This document shows, piece after piece, positions 1 through 7,037 of a stretch of 12,435 nt of DNA. Where the stretch lies: contig CAAFXQ010000255.1 of assembly GCA_900767015.1 (NCBI GenBank), forward strand, positions 1 to 12,435. The letters are read 5' to 3'. The translations under genes and the position numbers were made by a program. Below the pieces are notes generated by a model. It did no database searches. It had not been told where the DNA came from and worked only from the letters and a program-made list of their open reading frames with translations. How positions within the stretch are numbered: the first letter of the stretch is position 1; each line of letters begins with the position of its first letter. The DNA is from Clostridia bacterium (GTDB lineage: Bacteria; Bacillota; Clostridia; Oscillospirales; Acutalibacteraceae).

Positions 1-285
1 ATACCGTACTGCGGCTCATCTGATATCTGCGAAAATGAAAAAGCGCCCGTTGCGGCGATTGTTGAACTGACACAGGGAAAGAAAAACGAGCTGTCCGTAC
101 TTTCGCCGGCGGCGGCTTTTCGCTGCATTCTCGGCAAGCTGACCTATCACGTACAGGACAAAGACAAGGCACGGCTTGCGGCGGATATGGCAGCGTCTGC
201 TTCACAGTTAGCTGTTTATCATTTGTCGTGCCTGCCGGAGGAAAGTGCCGTTACACTGTTGGAGGAAGCAATATGGAAACGCTGA
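1..285 (+). CDS. HPr kinase/PEP carboxykinase-like protein, C-terminal fragment
   Basis: An open frame enters from the left edge and ends at a TGA at 283-285, giving 94 residues with no start in the window. It begins IPYCGSSDICENEKAPV and continues with an IVELTQGKKNE stretch and LSPAAAF. From memory of the family, this matches the tail of HprK-like (P-loop, PEP-carboxykinase-fold) kinases found beside radical SAM and PqqD genes in Clostridia, where the order is P-W/Y-C-G-[ST], YENE, then a 'LEQAKENxIxxLSPxEAF' region. The catalytic P-loop would be upstream of the window, so activity cannot be judged. The last 13 nt overlap the start of the radical SAM gene, and that gene's ribosome site lies inside this frame, which suggests translational coupling. 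The substrate is unknown; in such cassettes the kinase may act on a peptide or carrier. The family call rests on motif memory only. Confidence 0.6.
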   Translation: MPYCGSSDICENEKAPVAAIVELTQGKKNELSVLSPAAAFRCILGKLTYHVQDKDKARLAADMAASASQLAVYHLSCLPEESAVTLLEEAIWKR

Positions 286-1445
286 AAGAGCAAAAACCGA
301 CTTTTCGTCCTTTTTCGTCGGAGCCTGAAATCTCTTTTTTACTGCATGAAAAAGGCAGGCGAATGGGTCTTCCGATTTCGGGGACGTTTGAGCTTTGTAA
401 ACGGTGCAATTTTAACTGCAAAATGTGCTATATCCACCAAAAAGGCGACACGGCGGAAAACGAGCTTTCCGCTTCCGAGTGGCTTGAACTCGGAAAAAAG
501 GCAAGAGACGCCGGAACGGTATTTTTGCTTTTGACGGGCGGCGAACCGCTTGTCAGAAGTGACTTTCCGGAAATCTATTCGGGACTCAAAAGCTTGGGGC
601 TTGTGGTTTCGGTCAACACCAACGGCTTTCTTCTTTCCGATGAGATTGCCGACCTGTTCATCAAAAATCCGCCGTATAAGCTGAACATTTCGCTTTACGG
701 AACGGACGACGAAAGCTACAAAAGCCTTTGCGGCGTGCCGGCGTTTTCGACTGTTTTAAAGAATATTGAAAACCTGAAAGCCCACGGGATTCAGATTAAG
801 CTTAATGTCAGCATCACGCCGGAAAACTGCGATAAGATAAACGAAATTTACGCTCTTTCAAAGCGGCTTAAGCTCAACGTGAAAGCCACGACCTATATGT
901 ATCCTCCGATTCGCACAAAGGGCGGAAAAACAGGCGAAAACACGGGCAGACTTTCTGCCGCACAAGCCGCAGAATACCGGGTGAAATGGGACGAGGCACG
1001 GTACGGCAAAACCGAGTTTTTACGGCGGGTCAAGGGGCTTGAAAAAGGGCTTTATCTCAACGATAAAGAGTGTATCGAGCCGAAGGACAGCGGAGAAGAA
1101 ATGCGCTGCCGGGCAGGAAGCAGCAGCTTCTGGGTCAACTACAAGGGCGAAATGAGCGCCTGCGGTGTGATGACAAACGAGGCGTTCGATACGCTCACGC
1201 TCGGGTTTGACGAGGCGTGGCGAAGAGTACGGGAAAGCACGGCGAAAATAAGACTTCCGAAAGAGTGTACACCTTGCCGCTTCCGGCATTTTTGCAATGT
1301 CTGCGCCGCCGTTTGCTATTGTGAAACGGGAAGCACGGAGAAAAGACCCGGATATGTCTGCGAGCTGTCACGGCTTACGGCGGAATATTCGGCAAAAAGA
1401 GCGCATGAGCTTATGAACGGAGATGAACGAAACGGTGAAGATTAA
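273..1445 (+). CDS. Radical SAM/SPASM-domain enzyme
   Basis: This 390-residue protein is a radical SAM enzyme with a C-terminal SPASM-type iron-sulfur region. The SAM-cluster motif C-x3-C-x2-C is at C45, C49 and C52 (CNFNCKMC), and the GGEP motif is at 89-92. The SPASM part has C279 and C297, then C332-x2-C335-x5-C341-x2-C344-x3-C348, then C363, enough for auxiliary [4Fe-4S] clusters. SPASM enzymes commonly modify ribosomal peptides (PqqE, AlbA, thioether synthases) or mature other enzymes; the substrate here is unknown. I chose ATG 273 because GGAGGAAG at 261-268 sits at normal distance and the residues before it (from ATG 228) run inside the upstream kinase gene without a comparable site. 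The gene overlaps the kinase by 13 nt and its end overlaps the PqqD-like gene. The three-gene context favours a peptide-modifying role, but no precursor peptide is seen in the window. Confidence 0.85.
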   Translation: METLKEQKPTFRPFSSEPEISFLLHEKGRRMGLPISGTFELCKRCNFNCKMCYIHQKGDTAENELSASEWLELGKKARDAGTVFLLLTGGEPLVRSDFPEIYSGLKSLGLVVSVNTNGFLLSDEIADLFIKNPPYKLNISLYGTDDESYKSLCGVPAFSTVLKNIENLKAHGIQIKLNVSITPENCDKINEIYALSKRLKLNVKATTYMYPPIRTKGGKTGENTGRLSAAQAAEYRVKWDEARYGKTEFLRRVKGLEKGLYLNDKECIEPKDSGEEMRCRAGSSSFWVNYKGEMSACGVMTNEAFDTLTLGFDEAWRRVRESTAKIRLPKECTPCRFRHFCNVCAAVCYCETGSTEKRPGYVCELSRLTAEYSAKRAHELMNGDERNGED

Positions 1446-1701
1446 AAAAGAAGTGGTCTTCCGCTCGGTTGCAGGAGAATATATGCTTATACCCGTCGGC
1501 GAAACCGTTGGGGAATATAACGGTATCTTTTCCATGACCGAGGTCGGCGCCGAGATCTGGAAAGCGATTGAAAACGGTCTTGATGAAGAACAGATCGTAA
1601 AGAGAATCGAACAGGACTATGAAATTGACGGAAAAACGGCCAAAGCGGACGTAGAAGAATTTATCGAAAAGCTTTGCGGCTTTGGGATTGTTGAAAAATA
1701 A
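1435..1701 (+). CDS. PqqD-family peptide-binding/chaperone protein
   Basis: A small acidic protein of 88 residues (92 if started at ATG 1423) that matches the PqqD/coenzyme-PQQ-synthesis-D-like family. It has an N-terminal beta region with PVGETVGEYNG, an EVGAEIWKAIENG helix, EQIVKRIEQDYEID, and a terminal helix DVEEFIEKLCGFGIVE. In known systems PqqD-like proteins bind the precursor peptide (RiPP recognition element fold) and present it to the radical SAM enzyme. I favour GTG 1435 because family members begin at the equivalent of MKIKKE. GGAG at 1419-1422 lies 12 nt upstream of GTG but directly abuts ATG 1423, leaving no spacer. Either start overlaps the upstream radical SAM gene (11 or 23 nt), implying coupled translation and roughly matched production. 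An intrinsic terminator follows at 1745. Confidence 0.8.
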   Translation: MKIKKEVVFRSVAGEYMLIPVGETVGEYNGIFSMTEVGAEIWKAIENGLDEEQIVKRIEQDYEIDGKTAKADVEEFIEKLCGFGIVEK

Positions 1702-1744
1702 GCAGTACCGTTTTTCGGCCGGCTGTTTGAACTTTTACAAAATA

Positions 1745-1783
1745 CGGGCGGATTTTATATAATTTGCCCGAATTTTGTTTTTA
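1745..1783 (+). terminator. Intrinsic terminator after the radical SAM/PqqD operon
   Basis: A 10-bp stem (1745-1754 with 1761-1770, a GC-rich base CGGGC/GCCCG, two G-U pairs, AT-rich top) closes a 6-nt loop. It is followed by a T-rich run AATTTTGTTTTTA at 1771-1783. It lies 43 nt after the PqqD stop and before the next promoter, so it separates the two units. Confidence 0.75.
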
Positions 1784-1811
1784 TATGGCCGAAAAGATTG
1801 GATTGTTTCGT

Positions 1812-1840
1812 TTGTAATTACCGCCGGAATATGGTATAAT
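1812..1840 (+). promoter_or_regulatory. Sigma-A-type promoter for the ABC-F gene
   Basis: The -35 element is TTGTAA at 1812-1817, followed by a 17-nt spacer and a perfect TATAAT at 1835-1840. TG at 1832-1833 gives an extended -10. The predicted transcript starts near 1847, which places it upstream of ATG 1882 but downstream of the alternative TTG at 1843, and so helps decide the start of the next gene. Confidence 0.75.
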
Positions 1841-1881
1841 AATTGACCGGAAATCAATTTGAAAGGATGTACCCCGATAAA

Positions 1882-3483
1882 ATGATAAGTACAAATAATG
1901 TCACCTTGCAATACGGCGGCAGAGAGCTGTTTAAAAACGTATCCATCAACTTCACGAAAGGCAACTGCTACGGTCTTATCGGAGCGAACGGAGCGGGCAA
2001 GTCCACCTTTTTGAAAATTCTCTCCGGCGAAATCGAGCCGAACAAGGGCTATGTCACCGTTACACCGGGTGAGCGGCTTTCCGTTTTAAAGCAGGATCAC
2101 TTCGCCTATGATGAATACGATGTTATCCGCACGGTACTCATGGGCAATCAGCATCTTGTCGATATCATGGACGAAAAGGAAGTGCTGTACGCCAAAGAGG
2201 AATTCACCGAGGAGGACGGAATCCGCATCAGCGAACTCGAAGAGGAGTTTGCCGAAATGGACGGCTGGAGTGCGGAAAGCGACGCCGAAATTCTTTTAAA
2301 CGACCTCGGAATCCACAATGAGCTTCACTATAAGCTGATGAAAGAGCTTTCGGGCGACGAAAAGGTCAAGGTGCTTTTAGCACAGGCACTTTTCGGAAAC
2401 CCCGATATTCTTCTTCTTGACGAGCCGACGAACCATCTTGACGTGGCGGCAATCAACTGGCTTGAAGAATTTCTGATGAACTTCGACAACACCGTTATCG
2501 TTGTCAGCCATGACCGCCATTTTCTTAATAAGGTCTGCACGCATATTGCCGACTGCGACTACGGTCAGATCAACCTTTATGTCGGAAACTATGACTTCTG
2601 GTATGAATATACGCAAATGGCACAGCGTCAGAAGAGAGAGCAGAACAAGAAAAACGAAGCGAAAATCAAGGAATTACAGGAATTCATCGCCCGCTTTTCC
2701 GCTAACGCCTCCAAGTCCAAGCAGGCGACAAGCCGTAAAAAGCTTCTCGACAGCATCGTTATCGAGGATATGCCCGTTTCGTCAAGACGCTTTCCGTTTA
2801 TCGAGTTCAAGCCCGACCGTGAAATCGGCAACGATATGCTGACGGTCGAGGGACTTTCCAAAACGGTCGAGGGCAGAAAGGTGCTTGACAACGTAAGCTT
2901 CACCTTAAGACCGAACGAAAAGGTTGCCTTTGTCGGAACGGACGGTGTTGCGAAAACGACGTTCTTTAAAATCATTACGGGCGAGCTTGAGCCGGACGAG
3001 GGTATGTTCAAATGGGGCGTTACAACCTCTCAGGCGTATTTTCCGCAGGACAACTCCGCTTTCTTCGACGGTGTGGATGATTCGCTGATTGACTGGGTGC
3101 GTAACTATTCGGACTTGCAGTTTGAATCCGACGTCAGAAGCTGGCTCGGCCGGCTGATGTTCAGCGGCGAAGAAGCCACCAAGCCTGCCAAGGTGCTTTC
3201 CGGCGGCGAAAAGGTGCGCTGTATGCTTTGCAAAATGATGCTCAGCGGAGCGAACGTACTGATTCTTGACGAGCCGACGAACCACCTTGACCTCGAGTCG
3301 ATTACGTCGCTGAATAATGCGCTTATCAGGTTCAAAGGTTCGATTCTTTTCACCTCTCACGACCACCAGTTTGTTCAGTCCGTAGCCGACCGCATTATCG
3401 AATTCAGACCCGACGGACTGTACGACCGCAAGGAAACCTACGACGAATATCTTGAAAACAATGAGCTTCTTATCACAAAATAA
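1882..3483 (+). CDS. ABC-F family ATP-binding protein (YbiT-like subgroup)
   Basis: A soluble 533-residue protein with two ATP-binding cassettes and no membrane segments, as in ABC-F proteins that act on the ribosome as translation factors or antibiotic-protection proteins. Cassette 1 has Walker A GANGAGKS (34-41), signature LSGDEK (156-161) and Walker B/D-loop LLLDEPTNHLD (about 177-187). A charged linker (about 241-320) corresponds to the P-site tRNA interaction motif region. Cassette 2 has signature LSGGEK (439-444) and ILDEPTNHLD (about 461-470). Its Walker A reads GTDGVAKT (352-359), with alanine in place of the last glycine. I chose ATG 1882 because the promoter predicts a transcript start near 1847 and homologues begin MIST; an AAAGGA at 1862-1867 is somewhat far (14 nt). 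No resistance specificity can be assigned. It probably shares a transcript with the phosphoesterase 15 nt downstream. Confidence 0.9.
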   Translation: MISTNNVTLQYGGRELFKNVSINFTKGNCYGLIGANGAGKSTFLKILSGEIEPNKGYVTVTPGERLSVLKQDHFAYDEYDVIRTVLMGNQHLVDIMDEKEVLYAKEEFTEEDGIRISELEEEFAEMDGWSAESDAEILLNDLGIHNELHYKLMKELSGDEKVKVLLAQALFGNPDILLLDEPTNHLDVAAINWLEEFLMNFDNTVIVVSHDRHFLNKVCTHIADCDYGQINLYVGNYDFWYEYTQMAQRQKREQNKKNEAKIKELQEFIARFSANASKSKQATSRKKLLDSIVIEDMPVSSRRFPFIEFKPDREIGNDMLTVEGLSKTVEGRKVLDNVSFTLRPNEKVAFVGTDGVAKTTFFKIITGELEPDEGMFKWGVTTSQAYFPQDNSAFFDGVDDSLIDWVRNYSDLQFESDVRSWLGRLMFSGEEATKPAKVLSGGEKVRCMLCKMMLSGANVLILDEPTNHLDLESITSLNNALIRFKGSILFTSHDHQFVQSVADRIIEFRPDGLYDRKETYDEYLENNELLITK

Positions 3484-3498
3484 ATCAGGAGGTCACCT

Positions 3499-4197
3499 AT
3501 GATTTATGTAATGTCCGATCTTCACGGAATGGTTGACAAGTATCAGATGATGCTCGAAAAATTAAACTTACAGCCGGAGGACGCTTTGTTTGTCCTCGGT
3601 GACGTGATTGACAAGGGCGAGGACGGAATCCGGATTCTTGCCGATATGCGGTACCGGGCGAATATCTATCCCGTTTTGGGCGAGCACGAATATCTTGCCA
3701 AAAAGCTTTTGCCCGTGTTCGAGGATGCTGACACAAAAGAGGAATGCGAATCGCTTCTGAATGATGAGACGAAACGGCTGTATGACCTTTGGCTGATGTC
3801 GGGCGGAGAGCCGACGCTCACGGGCTTTTTGAATCTTTCGGGCGAGGACAGAGAGAGCATCATCGACTACCTCGGCGAATTTGAGCCCTACGAGCAGGTC
3901 GAAGCGGCAGGAAGAAGCTATGTCCTCGTTCACGCCGGCATCAACGGCTTTGACGCCGCAAAAGAGCTTGACGATTACGACGAAAGCGATTTCGTCCTGA
4001 AGCCCGCCGATTTGAAAAAGGTCTATTTCAAAAACAGCTTCCTTGTTGCGGGTCATGTTCCGACCGGTGAGCTTACCAAAGACGGAAAAAACCGGGTGCT
4101 TTCAAAGAATCATCAGCTTCGCATTGACTGCGGCGCCTATGAGGGCGGACAGCTTGCCGCCGTGTGTCTTGACACGCTTAAGGTGTATTATGTGTAA
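3499..4197 (+). CDS. Metallophosphoesterase (PP1/ApaH-like calcineurin fold)
   Basis: The 232-residue protein follows the order of serine/threonine phosphatase-type metallophosphoesterases: DLHG (7-10), GDVIDKG (34-40), GEHE (61-64), VHAGI (144-148), GHVPT (185-189) and a closing IDCGAYEGG (209-217). Metal-ligand candidates D7, H9, D35, H145 and H186 are present. The usual GNH[DE] motif reads GEHE, so the active-site asparagine is replaced by E62, and GDxxDRG has lysine for arginine. The fold call is firm, but catalytic activity and substrate (phosphoprotein, diadenosine nucleotide or other) are open. The ribosome site GGAGG at 3488-3492 is ideally spaced from ATG 3499. The gene starts 15 nt after the ABC-F stop with no promoter between, so the two are probably one operon. 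I see no terminator after it. Confidence 0.85.
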   Translation: MIYVMSDLHGMVDKYQMMLEKLNLQPEDALFVLGDVIDKGEDGIRILADMRYRANIYPVLGEHEYLAKKLLPVFEDADTKEECESLLNDETKRLYDLWLMSGGEPTLTGFLNLSGEDRESIIDYLGEFEPYEQVEAAGRSYVLVHAGINGFDAAKELDDYDESDFVLKPADLKKVYFKNSFLVAGHVPTGELTKDGKNRVLSKNHQLRIDCGAYEGGQLAAVCLDTLKVYYV

Positions 4198-4222
4198 AAG
4201 TTGATAAATGTATGGATAAATT

Positions 4223-4263
4223 TTGAAAACTGTATTGACTTTTTTATGTAAATGACGGACAAT
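4223..4263 (+). promoter_or_regulatory. Possible weak promoter for the secreted protein gene
   Basis: Two overlapping candidates exist in the 90-nt gap: TTGACT (4235-4240), 17 nt, GACAAT (4258-4263); or TTGAAA (4223-4228), 18 nt, TGTAAA (4247-4252). Each has a good -35 and a poor -10. Read-through from the phosphoesterase gene is also possible because no terminator is visible. Confidence 0.35.
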
Positions 4264-4287
4264 AAGAAAATAAAGGAGGAGATACCC

Positions 4288-5895
4288 ATGAAGAAAACCA
4301 AAAAGCTTCTGGCTGTTTTACTGGCAATCGTTCTTGCGCTTGCGGTACCCGTTTCGGCTTTTGCCGCCGACGGAGGAAAAACAGCCTCCAAGGCGCAGAA
4401 AGCGCTTCTCAATCTTTCGCAAAAGGTAGTTGACTGCGCAGTCGGCGCAATCGCTTGCGCTTATCCGACGCCGAAAGCGTGGACGAATCCCGACACCGAC
4501 ACCGGCTTTATGAAAGGCACGGAAGAATTTTTATCCGCACCCGCCGAAAACGCCGTGTTCTCGCTGGGCTACGACGCAAGAAGCATTCTGACCGAGGCGG
4601 ACAGCATTATCGGAAAGATGTATGTCGGCGGCTCAATCAGTCTTCAAAAAAAGCTTGCCACCGCCATCGAGGACGACCTCATGGTCAGAACCGCCGCCGT
4701 TTCCGATTCGAGCGGCAGAGGCATCAGTGTACTTGTTTCTGTTGACGCTTACGGACTTTCGCTTCCCGATGTCCGTGAAATCAGGGGAAGCGTAGCAGAG
4801 CTTGCGAAAGAGAAAAACATCAACAGCATCACCGTTACCGTGCTTCATCAGCACAGCGCCGTTGATACACTCGGCATGAACGGCAATATTTTTGAAATGG
4901 CGCTCATCAACCCCGTTAAGGTGCTGTTCGGCGGTCAGACAAGTAACGGCAAAAACACCGCCTATATGGAAAATCTGAAGCAAAAGTGCAAGGAAAGCAT
5001 CGAAGCGGCTGTCGGCAGCATGACGACCGGCAAGCTGTATTACGGCACGGCTGACCAGAGCGCATACCTTATTGATAAGCGTGCGCCTTACGTCAGCGAC
5101 AGCAGTTTTAACCGTTTCCGTTTTGTTCCGTCGGACGGCTCAAAGGAAACCTGGCTTGTTTCCACCGAAATCCACTGTGTCGGCAACGGTGCGGCAGGTA
5201 CCGTCATTACGGGGGGCTATCCGTATTACGCCGAAAAGGTCATCCATGAGACAGCGGACGCAAACGTCCTGTTCTTCATGGGCGCACAGCAAAGCACTTC
5301 GCAGAACCGGAACGAAAACACGGTCGAAAACTACCGTGAGGACATGACGAGACTTGAAGAAATGAAAGGTTTCGGCGAAAGCATCGGCAAATCCGTTTGT
5401 GCAATTACTGACGAAACCGAGGTCGCTCCGCTTCTGAATGTCAGATACAAAAAAGTTCTGCTTCCGATCAGCAACCCGATTCTGCTTCTTGCCGGAAAAG
5501 CCGGAATGTTCGAAAGCCTTGTTGTCAAAAACAAGGACGGTGTTTTCGTCAGCACCGAGCTTGGCTATATTGAGCTTGGCACCGACCTTGCCTTTGCCGT
5601 GATTCCCGGAGAGCTTGCTCCCGAGCTTGCGTACGGCGGCTGTTTACAGGACGACGAAGCGTGGTCCGGCGAAGACTGGACTTATCCGTCCATGCAGGAG
5701 ATGATTGCCGACAGCGGCAGAACGCTTAAAGTGCTTGATCTTGCGAACGATCAGGTCGGTTACATCATTCCCGACAACAACTTCATGCCGATGATCGCTG
5801 AAGAAAGCGACAGCCTTGAGCTGGTTTCCCTCGGTAAGAAGACCGCTTCGTGCGTCATGGGCGAATTTGCGTCCTTGATTGAAGAAGTAAAGTAA
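4288..5895 (+). CDS. Secreted neutral/alkaline ceramidase-like protein
   Basis: The 535-residue protein starts with a classic signal peptide: KK-K basic end, hydrophobic LLAVLLAIVLALAV, and a likely cut after AFA at about residue 26. There is no membrane anchor, lipobox or sorting signal, so it is probably released. The mature part resembles the neutral/alkaline non-lysosomal ceramidase N-terminal domain: VLHQHSAVDTLG (186-196, compare the THTHSG zinc-ligand region), TEIHCVGNG (293-301, compare the HPTS region), GGYPYYAEK (309-317), FFMGAQQST (329-337), IPGELAPE (439-446) and YIIPDNNF (492-499). A serine at the expected nucleophile position is not obvious, so it may be a divergent hydrolase or inactive. 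Ceramide or another lipid amide is only a family-based guess. ATG 4288 has a strong AAAGGAGGAG site (4272-4281) 6 nt away, and the signal peptide begins exactly there. Confidence 0.55.
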   Translation: MKKTKKLLAVLLAIVLALAVPVSAFAADGGKTASKAQKALLNLSQKVVDCAVGAIACAYPTPKAWTNPDTDTGFMKGTEEFLSAPAENAVFSLGYDARSILTEADSIIGKMYVGGSISLQKKLATAIEDDLMVRTAAVSDSSGRGISVLVSVDAYGLSLPDVREIRGSVAELAKEKNINSITVTVLHQHSAVDTLGMNGNIFEMALINPVKVLFGGQTSNGKNTAYMENLKQKCKESIEAAVGSMTTGKLYYGTADQSAYLIDKRAPYVSDSSFNRFRFVPSDGSKETWLVSTEIHCVGNGAAGTVITGGYPYYAEKVIHETADANVLFFMGAQQSTSQNRNENTVENYREDMTRLEEMKGFGESIGKSVCAITDETEVAPLLNVRYKKVLLPISNPILLLAGKAGMFESLVVKNKDGVFVSTELGYIELGTDLAFAVIPGELAPELAYGGCLQDDEAWSGEDWTYPSMQEMIADSGRTLKVLDLANDQVGYIIPDNNFMPMIAEESDSLELVSLGKKTASCVMGEFASLIEEVK

Positions 5896-5915
5896 AGAAA
5901 CCCTTTTTACACAAC

Positions 5916-5945
5916 AACCCTTTCGTCGTTTCAGGCGAAAGGGTT
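5916..5945 (+). terminator. Intercistronic hairpin, terminator or attenuator without U-run
   Basis: A perfect 10-bp stem, AACCCTTTCG (5916-5925) with CGAAAGGGTT (5936-5945), lies 20 nt after the ceramidase-like stop. It is followed by AATAGTTTAAGG, a poor U-tract leading straight into the next ribosome site. It may stabilise or attenuate rather than end the transcript. Confidence 0.45.
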
Positions 5946-5968
5946 AATAGTTTAAGGAGGAAATCAAA

Positions 5969-6985
5969 ATGAGTAAGCTTTCAAAAATGTCCGCCGGCAA
6001 AAAGGCGGCGCTTATCGCTTCGGCGGCCGCTGCGGGCGGTACGGCGGTCTGCTTTGCCGCCGCCAATATGCTGTACAGCTTTGCGCTTGTGCCGGACACG
6101 CCGTTCAATATGCAGAAAATGATGATGAAACAGCTTGAGGGAGATTCGGCAAAGGTCTCCTCGGACAAGAGCGTCAGTACGCAGAAATACAGCGGCTACG
6201 GCGGCGATGAAAGCACCAGAAAGTGGTTCGAAGAAAACAAAACCGATGTCTATATTACGTCAGAGGACGGTCTGAAGCTTCACGGCTATGAATTCAGAAA
6301 CGATGAAGAAAACGCCGCTTCTAAATATATCATCGCCTGTCACGGCTTTTCGGGAAAGGCCGCCGACATGAAAGCGGCAGTCAAGCGTCTTTATGATATG
6401 GGCTATACCGTGATTGCTGTCGATGCCCGAGCGCACGGCGAAAGCGAGGGCAAGGTCAGAGGCATGGGCTGTCCGGAAAGACGGGACGTCATCAAATGGA
6501 TCGAAGCCGTCAATCAGAAAGACCCGGCCGCAAAAATCGCACTGTACGGTGTTTCGATGGGTGCGGCGACCGTCCTGTCCGCAAGCGGCGAGGCGGATTT
6601 GCCCGAGAACGTTTTTGCCGTTGTTGAGGACTGCGGTTACACGTCCGTCTGGGACGAGTTTTCGGTTCAGATGAAAAATATGTTTCATTTGCCGACATTT
6701 CCGCTTCTGAATGCGGCTTCGGTCGTGACAAAGGTCAGAGCGGGCTACGATTTCAAAAACACAAGCGCCCTCGAACAGGTCAGAAAATCAAAAACACCGA
6801 CCCTGTTTATCCACGGAGACAGTGACAACTTTGTTCCGTTTCAAATGCTCGATACGCTGTATGATGCCGCTTCGTGCGAAAAGCAAAAGCTTGTGATAAC
6901 CGGTGCGGATCATGCGCTGTCCTCCATAACCGACCCCGACTTTTATTGGGATACGGTCGAAGCGTTCTTGAAACAACATCAATAA
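5969..6985 (+). CDS. Membrane-anchored alpha/beta hydrolase
   Basis: The 338-residue protein has a basic N-terminus followed by one hydrophobic segment (about 12-40, ALIASAAAAGGTAVCF onward), so it is probably anchored with its catalytic part outside. The hydrolase core begins near residue 93. It has the oxyanion HG at 125-126, nucleophile elbow G-V-S-M-G with S196, the acid in HGDSDNFVP (D286) and GADHA with H315, a complete Ser-Asp-His triad. The layout (HGFSG, VDARAHGES, HGxxDxxVP) matches the serine aminopeptidase S33/prolyl-oligopeptidase-like lipase or esterase group; the substrate is unknown. The AAGGAGG site (5954-5960) is 8 nt before ATG 5969. It follows the ceramidase-like gene by 73 nt with a hairpin and no promoter that I can see, so co-expression is likely. 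Both products are predicted outside the cytoplasm and may act on related envelope or dietary lipids (inference). Confidence 0.8.
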   Translation: MSKLSKMSAGKKAALIASAAAAGGTAVCFAAANMLYSFALVPDTPFNMQKMMMKQLEGDSAKVSSDKSVSTQKYSGYGGDESTRKWFEENKTDVYITSEDGLKLHGYEFRNDEENAASKYIIACHGFSGKAADMKAAVKRLYDMGYTVIAVDARAHGESEGKVRGMGCPERRDVIKWIEAVNQKDPAAKIALYGVSMGAATVLSASGEADLPENVFAVVEDCGYTSVWDEFSVQMKNMFHLPTFPLLNAASVVTKVRAGYDFKNTSALEQVRKSKTPTLFIHGDSDNFVPFQMLDTLYDAASCEKQKLVITGADHALSSITDPDFYWDTVEAFLKQHQ

Positions 6986-7020
6986 TAACAGCCGCTTCAG
7001 GAAAACACCTGAGGCGGCTG
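6981..7020. terminator. Bidirectional terminator between convergent genes
   Basis: A 13-bp stem with one G-T pair, 6989-7001 with 7008-7020, closes a 6-nt loop between the hydrolase stop (6985) and the ychF stop (7038). Read on the minus strand it is followed by TTATTATT (complement of 6981-6988), so it serves ychF best. On the plus strand the downstream AACTGTTA is only weakly U-rich. Confidence 0.7.
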
Positions 7021-7037
7021 AACTGTTATGACAAAAA

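Noticed and set aside
228..272. An earlier ATG for the radical SAM gene
   Set aside because: It would lengthen the overlap with the kinase gene and has no ribosome site, whereas ATG 273 has GGAGGAAG at good spacing.
1843..1881. A 13-residue N-terminal extension of the ABC-F protein from a TTG start
   Set aside because: The TTG lies at or before the predicted transcript start and has no ribosome site; family members begin at MIST.
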